Positions 16,974 through 27,114 of a stretch of 64,000 bases of DNA are shown in pieces (within the stretch, counting starts at the first letter, position 1; each line of letters starts with the position of its first letter). Position numbers and translations under genes: made by a program. The notes beneath the pieces were generated by a model, which saw nothing but the letters and a program-made list of their open reading frames with translations, had not been told where the DNA came from and made no database searches. This DNA is from CAVONB01 sp963697205 (GTDB lineage Bacteria > Pseudomonadota > Alphaproteobacteria > Rhizobiales > Hyphomicrobiaceae), in the NCBI GenBank assembly GCA_963697205.1, contig CAVONB010000016.1, positions 1 to 64,000 of the forward strand, written 5' to 3'.

Positions 16974-17876
16974 ATGAGACACTTACAGACACTCCGCTTG
17001 ATCCAAGATGTTGCGCGCGCGGGGTCTATTCGCAAGGCTGCCGAAGACCTCCACATCACGGCTTCCGCGCTCAATCGGCGCATCCAGAACTTCGAGGTCG
17101 AGTTCGGCGCCTCAATCTTCGAAAGGCTTCCGCGCGGGGTTCGGCTCAACGCCGCCGGCGAGTTGCTGGTCGAACATCTGCGTCGCCAGCTGTCAGATCT
17201 TGCCCGCGTTCAATCGCAGGTCGCAGACCTCTCCGGGGCACGTCGCGGGCACGTTTCGATTGCGTGCAGCCAGGCCCTGTTGACCACCTTCCTTCCCCTT
17301 CAGATCGCGCGCTATCGCTGCGACCACCCCGGCGTCACCTTTTCCGTCAACGTGCGCGACCGCGCTGCGGCCGAAAGCGATCTCAGCACGTTCGAAAGCG
17401 ATTTGGCCCTGGTCTTCGAGCCGGTTCACATGGCGGACTTCGACCTTCTCGCCTCGGCCGTCCAGCCCGTCTGTGCGGTCATGGGGCGTGATCATCCACT
17501 GGCCAACGTGGAGCCTTTGCGTCTGCGGGACTGCCTTGATCATCCGCACGTTCTGCCGGCACGGCAGTTTGGTGTCCGCCATCTCCTGGAGGTTGCGACC
17601 ATCAATCGGTCGCGATCCTTGAACCCGATCATCGAGAGCGAAAGCTTCGAATTCTTGCGCAACTATGTCCTCCACGAGCGGGCGGTCCATTTTGAGATCC
17701 CGATCGGCCTCGCCGGGGTCTTCGATGAGCGCTTGGTTGTTCGCGAAATCTCGCGGCGCGACGTGGCGCCCGGGCACCTGCTCCTCGGGCAACTGCGCGG
17801 GCGCACTCTCCCTGTGGCTTCAGCGCGCTTTGCCGACCAGCTGGTCACGGCGTTACGAGACTGTTCGGTTGCGTGA
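16974..17876 (+). CDS. LysR-family transcriptional regulator
   Basis: This 300-residue protein has an N-terminal winged helix-turn-helix (LIQDVARAGSIRKAAEDLHI, TASALNRRIQNFE, ERLPRGVRLNAAGE). The substrate-binding domain of a LysR regulator follows (GHVSIACSQALL, ESDLALVF, VLPARQFGVRH). The start is ATG 16974; a TTG 18 bases upstream is less likely. It is transcribed away from the cysteine-hydrolase/NCS2 operon with ~210 bases between, the classical arrangement for control of a divergent catabolic operon. The inducer is probably the transported ureide or a product, by inference. Confidence 0.88.
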   Translation: MRHLQTLRLIQDVARAGSIRKAAEDLHITASALNRRIQNFEVEFGASIFERLPRGVRLNAAGELLVEHLRRQLSDLARVQSQVADLSGARRGHVSIACSQALLTTFLPLQIARYRCDHPGVTFSVNVRDRAAAESDLSTFESDLALVFEPVHMADFDLLASAVQPVCAVMGRDHPLANVEPLRLRDCLDHPHVLPARQFGVRHLLEVATINRSRSLNPIIESESFEFLRNYVLHERAVHFEIPIGLAGVFDERLVVREISRRDVAPGHLLLGQLRGRTLPVASARFADQLVTALRDCSVA

Positions 17877-18077
17877 GATCGGCACGCGCTTGGCTTGGCC
17901 CCTTCAAGGGGCTGACTTTCGTCAAACCCGGCGCGTCTTCGGGGCCCGCAACCAGTCCGTTCTTATGGTCTACGGCGGCCACCGGTGATCTGGCTGCCGC
18001 AGCTGTGTCGTTTGTTGACCTGAAAGGCCCTGCAGGGAACACTCGATGTTGGCAGCGACGGCGCGCGACGAGACGCC

Positions 18078-18446
18078 ATGGTCCAGATCCCCTCAACGCC
18101 TCTGATGCCCTCCGCTGGTCTGTTCTATCTGGGCCTCGCCGTCATCGTCATGCTGACGGTCGTTTCTGGCCAGAGCGACGCAGCAGAGGGGCATGATCGG
18201 CTGCACGCATGGTACCGATCGCTCCGACACCCGTTCACCGGCATTGATTGCTGCAACGAAAAGGACTGTCGGCCGACCATCACGCGGCGCCTGGCGAATG
18301 GCTCCCTCGAAGCTCTGGTCGATGGCACTTTTGTCAAAGTGCCTAAAGAAGCCATCCTGCCCCAATGCTCAATCGATGGGAGAGCCCACGTTTGTGCGAC
18401 GAGTGAGAAGGAGGTGCTCTGCTTCATCTACTGCCCTGAGAGCTGA
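18078..18446 (+). CDS. conserved secreted cysteine-containing protein
   Basis: This 122-residue protein has a hydrophobic signal segment (residues ~14-30). The mature part, HAWYRSLRHPFTGIDCCNEKDC, is followed by a basic strand region and a C-terminal half with HVCATSEKEVLCFIYC. The CCNxxDC motif and the late Cys residues suggest two or three disulfides. Similar small exported proteins occur widely in Hyphomicrobiales with no known role. The ribosome-binding site is weak. Confidence 0.65.
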   Translation: MVQIPSTPLMPSAGLFYLGLAVIVMLTVVSGQSDAAEGHDRLHAWYRSLRHPFTGIDCCNEKDCRPTITRRLANGSLEALVDGTFVKVPKEAILPQCSIDGRAHVCATSEKEVLCFIYCPES

Positions 18447-18632
18447 GGCCATCTTGGCCAAAGCGTGCGTCTCGTGAACAAGGCCGCTGCTTGGGGCCGT
18501 GTCGGGGTTCGTGGCGCAAATGCGATTGCCGTTGGCGTTCGCACGACAGATGCGATTGCAGCCCAGCGCATGGGCTCCGTGTTGAGCCAATGACTTTGGT
18601 CGACGGTTGTTTCCTTGAATGTTCATGGCTGG

Positions 18633-19595
18633 CTAGGCGCGACGCTTCCGTTGTGGCTGCCGCGATGTACTCATTGATTGCGTCCGTTTGCTCATCTGCT
18701 CGCGAAAGGCGCCGGGTGTGAGCCGTGTTTCTCTGCTGAAGAATTTCACAAAGTTCGTCGGCTCGCTGAACCCGAGTTCATAGCCGATGTTGGCGACCGG
18801 CAGTGCGGAATGCGCCAGCAAGCGTTTTGCTTCCAGGACGATGCGATCGCTCAGGATGGCCTTGGCGCTGCGATCGGCGACGGCGTGCGCGGCGCGTGAC
18901 AGGCTCCTTTCAGAGCATCCCAGTGCCTGAGCAAAGCGCGCTACGCTGTGCCACCTTGTGAACTCATGCTCGATGAGGGCCCGATACCGCCGGAAGCGCT
19001 GCAATAGAGTGCGTTCAACGAGTTCCTCTTTGAGAGTCGCCCCCTCCATGTGGAGGCGAATGACAAGTGCCTCCAATTGGCTGCGCAAGAGCGCGTTGAC
19101 AGCTCTCGTCGATGGGCAGGCGGCGTCGCTCGCCATGCGCTCGAAGGCTTCTTCGACGGCTGATTGGGCCGCGGCCGGCAGCGAGAGCTTCGTTGGAACC
19201 GTCCCTATCTCTGTCAATGGTTCCCCTTCGCTCATCCTCCTAGTGCCGCCCGCGCGTGACGGCAGCACCTCTGAGCGCAAGATGAGCGCCCAGCCGTCGC
19301 ACCCCGAAAGATCTCCGAAGTGGTGCACCTGTCCGGGCTGCAAGACAATGAGCGAGCCTCGGGTGCAGTCGAGAAGCTCGAAATCGACGACGTGCATATA
19401 ACTGCCGGCCGACACATAGATCAGACAATGGAAGTCGGCGCGCTCAAACCCGCGCTGCTCCACATTCCCCGCTCTGCGCCTCAATTCGGCAACGGGATAG
19501 ACCTCGATGTCGAGGGCATACCCCTTGGGCGGCGCGTACCGAACGGGTGTCACCGGGCTCTTCAGGGCTGAACGGGAGGACGGCTCTTTCGCCAT
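18633..19595 (-). CDS. AraC-family transcriptional regulator
   Basis: This 320-residue protein has an N-terminal cupin-like sensor domain (VYPVAELRRRAGN, FHCLIYVSAGS, VLQPGQVHHFGD). The C-terminal double helix-turn-helix reads ARFAQALGCSERSLSRA ... PVANIGYELGFSEPTNFVKFFSRETRLTPGAFRE. It is divergent from the SnoaL-like gene with a 115-base gap, which makes that gene a candidate target. The ligand is unknown. Confidence 0.85.
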   Translation of the reverse strand: MAKEPSSRSALKSPVTPVRYAPPKGYALDIEVYPVAELRRRAGNVEQRGFERADFHCLIYVSAGSYMHVVDFELLDCTRGSLIVLQPGQVHHFGDLSGCDGWALILRSEVLPSRAGGTRRMSEGEPLTEIGTVPTKLSLPAAAQSAVEEAFERMASDAACPSTRAVNALLRSQLEALVIRLHMEGATLKEELVERTLLQRFRRYRALIEHEFTRWHSVARFAQALGCSERSLSRAAHAVADRSAKAILSDRIVLEAKRLLAHSALPVANIGYELGFSEPTNFVKFFSRETRLTPGAFREQMSKRTQSMSTSRQPQRKRRA

Positions 19596-19710
19596 GATGT
19601 CCAGTTTCTACCATGGATAGGCGGAAACGCACCTCGATATCAGCTGCCGATTTGGGCAATTCTCCTCTCGTGAACGAAGCAACAGCCCATCAGCCGAACC
19701 GGAGACGAAC

Positions 19711-20142
19711 ATGTCGGCAGAGAACGAAGTCCGCAGCGCATCTGGGAGCTTTTATTCGGCGCTGAACCGCATGGCGAATGGCGAGCGTGGGGCCATGCGC
19801 GCGATCTGGTCGCATACCGCCAGTGCGACGGCCCTGCACCCCATCGGTGGACGTGACGTTGGCTGGGACCAGATCGAAACAAGCTTCGACAACGTGGCAG
19901 GGATCGCTTCCGGCGGCGACATCCGGCTCAAGGATCAACTCATTCAGGTCAGTGGCGATATGGCCTACGAGGTCGGCACCGAAACGGGAACCCTGACGCT
20001 GGGTGGGCTCAAGGCCTCGATCGCGCACCGCGTGACCAATATCTATCGTCGCGAGGGTGGTCACTGGAAGCTCGTCCATCACCATACCGACACCTCACCG
20101 GCCATGATGGATGTGCTCGTTCGCCTTCAGAACAAAGCCTGA
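19711..20142 (+). CDS. SnoaL-like / NTF2-fold protein
   Basis: This 143-residue cytosolic protein has the cone-shaped NTF2-like fold pattern: an N-terminal helix SGSFYSALNRMANGE, a W-rich turn AIWSHTASATALHPIGG, strands VSGDMAYEVGTETG, and a C-terminal GGHWKLVHHHTDTSP. Members act as ketosteroid-isomerase-like enzymes or as small-ligand binding proteins. The VHHHTD ending is common in SnoaL-like proteins of unknown function. GGAGACGAAC precedes the ATG. It is probably controlled by the divergent AraC regulator. Confidence 0.75.
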   Translation: MSAENEVRSASGSFYSALNRMANGERGAMRAIWSHTASATALHPIGGRDVGWDQIETSFDNVAGIASGGDIRLKDQLIQVSGDMAYEVGTETGTLTLGGLKASIAHRVTNIYRREGGHWKLVHHHTDTSPAMMDVLVRLQNKA

Positions 20143-20490
20143 GCCGTGCTCCGGGCCAGCCCGTGTCAGGCCGTCGCGTGACATTACGAGCCAGCCGCGG
20201 CTGTTCCGCTGGCTGGCTCATGACTTCTGCTCGTGCCCTCGAACGGTGAAGGCCCACAGCTCGGCAAATGGCACAAGTTCGGCGCAATTGAGCGTTGGCC
20301 GATACCACAGAGGCCATTCTTGCCCACAGGGCCCTGCGTCCCCGTGCCCGGCGCTGCGCGCTGCAACTTTCCCCGGTTCGTCATTCCGCTGAGCTCGGTC
20401 GTCCCGCTCAGCGTCAAGCTTGACCGAGGTCAAGGTTCCATTGCCTTGCGGCTCATCTAATCGATGCAACGGAGCCGCACGGAGGATCGC
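20143..20490. other. intergenic, 348 bases, with a hairpin after the SnoaL-like gene
   Basis: An inverted repeat, GAGCCAGC (20188-20195) with GCTGGCTC (20212-20219), lies 46 bases after the SnoaL-like stop. It lacks a T-run, so it may be a weak terminator. The promoter of the aminotransferase operon should lie in the remaining ~270 bases, but no box is convincing. Confidence 0.35.
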
Positions 20491-21675
20491 ATGAGCACCG
20501 AAGGCCGGACTCATGCCTCAGCACATGTCGCCGCCCTGTCCCTGTCGGCCATCAAGGACATGGCGATGCGCGCCGCCAGGATGGGTGATGTCAGTTCGCT
20601 CTCTTGGGGTCTGCCTTCCTTTCAAACGCCAGCACATATCCGCATGGCTCTTGAAATGGCTCTGCGCGAAGATACCGAGTGCGGGAAATATTCGCTGCCG
20701 GATGGCCTGCCCCAGTTGCGTGAGGCGATCGTTGAGGCTCATGCCAGCGCTACGGGCGTGGTGGTCTCGGCAAGCGACAATGTCATCGTCACCGCAGGCA
20801 ATATGGAAGGCGTTCGCGTTCTGCTTGAGACCCTGCTCGACCCAGGGGACGAGGTGATCGTCACAGACCCCGGCTTTGCCTCGCACCACCAGCAGATTTG
20901 CCTCGCAGGTGGCGTTCCTGTTCATCTGAGGCTCGACGAGGCGCGCGGGTGGGCTCTCGACATTGCGAAGGTTGAGGCACTCGTGACGGAGAAGACCCGC
21001 GCGATCCTCATCGTGACGCCCTCGAATCCAACCGGAACCGTCTTTTCCCGCTCCGAACTTACGCATCTTGGCTGGATCGCACGCCGCCACGGGCTCGTGA
21101 TCATCTTGGATGACCCCTACAGTCATTTTCTCTTCGACGAGGACGCGCACTTCTACAATCTTTCTTGCGATGAGACGCTTCAGGATCACCTCGCCTACCT
21201 CTTCACGTTCTCAAAATGTCACGCCATGAGCGGGTGGCGGCTCGGCTACGCGATCCTGCCGGGCGAACTCAAGCATCAGATGCTCAAAGTCCATGACGCA
21301 ACGCTGATCTGTGCGCCTCGCCCCTCACAGATCGCTGGGTTGGCTGCGCTACGCGGCGGACTTGAGCATGTGGGCGCCTTCAGGCACCTGCTTGAAGAGC
21401 GCCGCAACCTCATCTGCGCGCGTCTTGACCGCTTACGTCACGTTTTTTCCTATGTCCGTCCCAAGGGGGCCTATTACGTCTTCCCGCGGATCGAGCGCGG
21501 CGAGATGACCTCTCACGACTTCGCCATCGATCTTCTCGAGCACGCCCGCGTGTGCGTGACGCCAGGGGCCGCGTTCGGTCCCACGGGCGAGCGCCACGTG
21601 AGAATGGCCTTCTGCGTCGACGAGGACGAAATCAATCGGGCATTCGATCGTTTGGACGCGTATTTCCCCGCTTGA
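20491..21675 (+). CDS. PLP-dependent class I/II aminotransferase
   Basis: This 394-residue fold-type I aminotransferase has the substrate/PLP motifs of the aspartate-aminotransferase group: GNMEGVRVLLETLLDPGDEV, VTPSNPTGTVFS, IILDDPYSHF, the Schiff-base Lys in FTFSKCHAMSGWRLGY, and the C-terminal Arg in HVRMAFC. It converts an amino acid to a 2-oxo acid using a 2-oxo acceptor. It lies 38 bases before the acyl-CoA synthetase and the E1/E2 genes, so the 2-oxo acid it forms may feed the dehydrogenase. GGAGG precedes ATG 20491. Confidence 0.87.
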   Translation: MSTEGRTHASAHVAALSLSAIKDMAMRAARMGDVSSLSWGLPSFQTPAHIRMALEMALREDTECGKYSLPDGLPQLREAIVEAHASATGVVVSASDNVIVTAGNMEGVRVLLETLLDPGDEVIVTDPGFASHHQQICLAGGVPVHLRLDEARGWALDIAKVEALVTEKTRAILIVTPSNPTGTVFSRSELTHLGWIARRHGLVIILDDPYSHFLFDEDAHFYNLSCDETLQDHLAYLFTFSKCHAMSGWRLGYAILPGELKHQMLKVHDATLICAPRPSQIAGLAALRGGLEHVGAFRHLLEERRNLICARLDRLRHVFSYVRPKGAYYVFPRIERGEMTSHDFAIDLLEHARVCVTPGAAFGPTGERHVRMAFCVDEDEINRAFDRLDAYFPA

Positions 21676-21713
21676 GCCGTCGGAGCAGATCGCCCGACAG
21701 AGGAGATCAGCCA

Positions 21714-23471
<1,758 letters not shown>

Positions 23472-23475
<4 letters not shown>

Positions 23476-24476
23476 GTGCCGAAAGCAGGATCCGTCTCAA
23501 CCGCGGCCATGCCCTTGAGCTTCTGCATAAGATGATGCTCATTCGCCGCTTTGAGGAGAAATGTGCCGAGCTCTATAGCGCTGAGAAGATCCGTGGCTTC
23601 TTACATCTTTATATTGGCGAGGAGGCCAATGCCGTCGGCGTGCTGCAGGCGCTTGAACCGGAAGACGCCATCGTTGCCACCTACCGCGAACATGGTCAGG
23701 CACTCGCCCGGGGCTTACCACCAAACGAGATCATGGCCGAGATGTACGGCAAGTCGGGTGGCTCAAGCCGTGGTCGCGGCGGTTCCATGCACATCTTCGA
23801 CGCACGCTACCGCTTCTATGGCGGCAATGCGATCGTTGGGGGCGGCTTGCCGCTCGCCGTCGGGCTCGCACTCGCGGACAAAATGCAAGGACGCCAGCGC
23901 GTGACGTGCTGCTTCTTTGGTGAAGGGGCGGCGGCGGAAGGCGAGTTTCACGAATCCCTCAACTTGGCCGCACTGTGGCAGCTCCCGGTCCTGTTCGTCT
24001 GCGAGAACAACGGTTACGCGATGGGGACCGCGCTTGCACGTTCGGAATCGGAGACCAGCATCCTGCGGCACGCCCAGAGCTACCGCATCGACGGCGAGGA
24101 GGTCGACGGCATGGACGTCGTTGCTGTTGAAGCGGCTGCACGACGTGCGGTCACAGCCGTGAGGGAGGTGTGCGTACCAAGGTTCCTCGAATGTCGGACT
24201 TATCGCTTCCGCGCCCACTCGATGTTTGATCCTGATCTTTACCGCCCACGCTCGGAGGTCGAGGCGTGGCGCAACAAGGGCCCGATCGTGCGGTTTACGA
24301 ACTGGGCGATGGAAATGGGCTTGGTTCATCAAAGCGATATCGATGGGATGCAAAGGCAAATCGATGCTGTGATCGAGGAGGCGGTCGCTTACGCGGAGGC
24401 CTCGCCATGGGAGCCCGTCGAAGATCTGGCCCGCGACGTTCTTACGCCCCAGAGCGGCGTGGGAGCCACGTCATGA
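23472..24476 (+). CDS. 2-oxoacid (pyruvate/acetoin-type) dehydrogenase E1 alpha subunit
   Basis: This 334-residue thiamine-diphosphate enzyme subunit contains RRFEEKCAELYSAEKIRG, GGSMHIF and GNAIVGGGLPLAVGLA. The ThDP/Mg motif is FFGEGAAAEGEFHESLNLAALW with ENNGYAMGT. The motif has GEG instead of the usual GDG, but the final Asn residues are kept. It would decarboxylate a 2-oxo acid and pass the acyl group to the lipoyl arm of the E2 encoded two genes downstream. The gene overlaps both neighbours by ATGA, so translation is coupled. Substrate class (pyruvate, acetoin or branched chain) cannot be fixed. Confidence 0.87.
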
Positions 24477-25462
24477 CGCGCCTTAGAACCATCACCTACC
24501 GTGAGGCTGTGCGGGACGCCCTCAGGGAAGCCCTTCAGGCCGACGAGCGGGTCTTTCTCATGGGGGAGGACGTCGGGCGCTATGGCGGCGCTTATGCGTG
24601 CTCCAAAGGGCTCATCGAGGAGTTTGGCGAGGACCGGATCCGCGATACGCCACTCGCAGAATCGGGCTTCGTCGGCGCTGGCATCGGCGCCGCTCTCGGC
24701 GGCATGCGGCCGATCGTCGAGATCATGACAGTCAACTTTAGCCTGCTGGCCCTCGACCAGATCGTCAACACAGCGGCCACGTTGAGACATATGTCGGGCG
24801 GGCAGTTCTCGGTCCCTCTCGTCATTCGTATGGCAACCGGAGCTGGCCGGCAGCTCGCCGCCCAGCATTCGCATAGCTTTGAAGGTTGGTATGCGCACGT
24901 GCCGGGGATCAAGGTGGTGGCGCCCGCCACTGTCGCGGACGCGCGCGGAATGCTCGCCACCGCGCTTGCCGATCCCGATCCTGTCATCATGTTCGAACAT
25001 GCGACACTCTACAACGAGGAGGGACAGCTTTCGTCTGAAGGGCCCTATGCCGTGCCGCTCGAAGGCGCCAGGATCGCAAGGTCCGGTACGGACGTGACGG
25101 TGATCACTTATGGCGGCAGTCTCGCAAAGGCGTTGGTGGCGGCTCAAGAGCTCGAGAAGGATGGCATTGCGTGCGAGGTCGTTGATCTGCGAAGCCTACG
25201 TCCGCTCGATGACGCGACCGTCATGTCGTCCGTGTCGCGGACACACCGTGCTGTCGTCGTCGACGAAGGCTGGCGTTCGGTAGGACTTGCAGCGGAGGTG
25301 AGCGCCCGCATCATGGAGCAGGCGCTGTTCGAGCTCGATGCCCCCGTGGCGCGCGTCTGTTCGGCTGAGGTGCCTATTCCCTACCCTCGGCATCTAGAGC
25401 TGGCGGCGACCCCGCAGCCTGCTGATATCGCAAAAGCCGTGCGGGAGACGTTGCGCCGATGA
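24473..25462 (+). CDS. 2-oxoacid dehydrogenase E1 beta subunit
   Basis: This 329-residue subunit matches transketolase-type E1 beta proteins: TYREAVRDALREALQADERVF, MGEDVGRYGGAY, DTPLAESGFVGAGIGAALGG, FSLLALDQIVNTAAT, then the C-terminal domain with VTVITYGGSLAKAL, VVDLRSLRPLD and VPIPYPRHLE. It pairs with E1 alpha to form the alpha2beta2 heterotetramer. The start and stop overlap the flanking genes by four bases each. The remaining RHMSGGQFSVPLVIRMATGAG segment is normal for the family. Confidence 0.88.
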   Translation: MTRLRTITYREAVRDALREALQADERVFLMGEDVGRYGGAYACSKGLIEEFGEDRIRDTPLAESGFVGAGIGAALGGMRPIVEIMTVNFSLLALDQIVNTAATLRHMSGGQFSVPLVIRMATGAGRQLAAQHSHSFEGWYAHVPGIKVVAPATVADARGMLATALADPDPVIMFEHATLYNEEGQLSSEGPYAVPLEGARIARSGTDVTVITYGGSLAKALVAAQELEKDGIACEVVDLRSLRPLDDATVMSSVSRTHRAVVVDEGWRSVGLAAEVSARIMEQALFELDAPVARVCSAEVPIPYPRHLELAATPQPADIAKAVRETLRR

Positions 25463-26634
25463 AAGAGTTCCGAATGCCATCGCTTGGCGCAGACATGGAT
25501 GATGGGACGCTGGTCGCGTGGCTGAAGGCGCCCGGTGACGCGCTCAAGCGTGGCGATATCATTGCGGTCGTGGAGACCCAGAAGGGTGCCATTGAGATCG
25601 AAGTCTTCGACGACGGAATTCTCGAAGAGACACGTGTGCAACCTGGCGAGCAAGTCCCGGTCGGACAGGTCCTCGCGATGATCCGGGAGCCTGGCGAAAG
25701 GCCTCAACAACCGGTTGTCGTCTCGCGCCCCCCGCCGGCTGACAGCGCTTTTCCTCTGAATGCGCCACCCCCCCAAGCTGACCTCCCCAGGCGCGCCCCG
25801 TCCCAATCTCCGCGGGCCCGCATCACGCCCCTCGCCCGCCGGCTCGCCCACGAGCAGGGTATCGATCTTTCGCGTGTCGCGCCGGGAGCTGACGGGATCG
25901 TTGGCCAACGCGAGCTCGCCGCGGCGAGGCCGGAGAGGCCAAAAAAGGAATGGGGCGGACGGACGCTCGATCCCATCGAGATGCGCAAGGCGATCGCCGC
26001 GGCAATGGTCCGCTCAAACCGGGACATCCCGCATTACTATGTGTCCTCCACCGTCGATGTGACGGGCTTGATGGACTGGCTCGCGCAACGCAACGACGGT
26101 CGCCTCCCCGAGGATCGCCTTCTCTACGCAGCGCCTTTGTTGCGCGCGATTGCGCTTGTACTCCGGGAGTTCAAAGACCTGAACGGGACCTACACCGACG
26201 GTGAGTTCACGCCGGCGGACGATGTTCACCTCGGGGTCGCGATCGCCATCCGCAAAGGCGGTCTGATCACACCCGCCATCCTTTCGGCAGACAAACTCGA
26301 CGTCGACGAGATGATGGGGCGCCTCAGCAGCCTCGTTCGGCGTGTGCGCTCGGGCGGCCTGCGCAGCTCAGAGCTGTCGAGCGGGACGGCGACAGTGACC
26401 AATCTTGGTGACGATACTGCGGATCTGATCCTGCCCATCATCTATCCACCGCAGGTCGCGATCGTCGGCTGCGGCCAAATCCGGGAACGGCCATGGGTGA
26501 TCGATGGCGCCGTCGTACCGCGGCGGCTTATGGCCATCACGATTGCTGGTGACCACCGTGTCAGCGATGGTCGTCGCGGCGCGCAATTTCTGCGCTCCCT
26601 CGAAAAACACCTCATCAGACCGGAGGCCTTATGA
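25459..26634 (+). CDS. lipoyl dihydrolipoamide acyltransferase (E2)
   Basis: This 391-residue protein has an N-terminal lipoyl domain with the attachment Lys at ~42 in VVETQKGAIEIEVF. A Pro-rich linker and a peripheral-subunit-binding domain follow (ARITPLARRLAHEQGIDLSR, to ~residue 150). The C-terminal catalytic domain ends in the active-site motif DHRVSDG (His ~366, Asp ~370). It transfers the acyl group from its lipoyl arm to CoA or, in view of the next gene, possibly to an acyl carrier protein. The E3-binding region is present but no dihydrolipoamide dehydrogenase gene is in the window, so E3 must be supplied elsewhere. ATGA overlaps on both sides. Confidence 0.88.
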   Translation: MKEFRMPSLGADMDDGTLVAWLKAPGDALKRGDIIAVVETQKGAIEIEVFDDGILEETRVQPGEQVPVGQVLAMIREPGERPQQPVVVSRPPPADSAFPLNAPPPQADLPRRAPSQSPRARITPLARRLAHEQGIDLSRVAPGADGIVGQRELAAARPERPKKEWGGRTLDPIEMRKAIAAAMVRSNRDIPHYYVSSTVDVTGLMDWLAQRNDGRLPEDRLLYAAPLLRAIALVLREFKDLNGTYTDGEFTPADDVHLGVAIAIRKGGLITPAILSADKLDVDEMMGRLSSLVRRVRSGGLRSSELSSGTATVTNLGDDTADLILPIIYPPQVAIVGCGQIRERPWVIDGAVVPRRLMAITIAGDHRVSDGRRGAQFLRSLEKHLIRPEAL

Positions 26635-26879
26635 CCGAGGCAGAGTGTGCGGCGCTCGTAACCGACGTCCTATTTTCCGTCGCACCGGATCTTGAGGGCG
26701 AGACCATCGCTCCAGACGAGACGTTCCGCGATCAGTTCGAGATCGACTCCATGGATTTTCTCAATTTCATGATTGCTTTGAGCAAGGAGACCGGGCGCAA
26801 CATTCCCGAAGCGGACTACCCGCAGCTTGAGACTTTGTCTGGCTGCGTTGCTTATCTTCAACGTTCGCCGGCGGCATAG
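26631..26879 (+). CDS. stand-alone acyl carrier protein linked to the E1-E2 genes
   Basis: This 82-residue acidic helical protein has the 4'-phosphopantetheine site DSMDFLNF, Ser at ~40. It belongs to the PP-binding family but differs from fatty-acid-synthesis ACP (DSLD). Its ATG overlaps the E2 stop by four bases, so it is made with the dehydrogenase. It may accept acyl groups from E2 or from the synthetase, or tether an intermediate. No ketosynthase or phosphopantetheinyl transferase is nearby. The role is inferred from context only. Confidence 0.8.
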   Translation: MTEAECAALVTDVLFSVAPDLEGETIAPDETFRDQFEIDSMDFLNFMIALSKETGRNIPEADYPQLETLSGCVAYLQRSPAA

Positions 26880-27114
26880 TTCGTTGTGGGACGGGTCGAG
26901 CGATCCTGCATAGCCCAGGCCATGAGTTTCTACAGCAAAACCGTTCTGATGCCATTTTGGCTGTCGACGGCACTTCATGTTCATTGGCGCATCGCAAGAT
27001 ATGCCGCAGCCAAATTGAATGGTGTCTCGCAGACACCATCTCTTCATGCAACACTCAGCCGCGATGATCGGACGTACAGGCGGGCATATCGCCTACGGTG
27101 TGAGGGGGCTGAGG

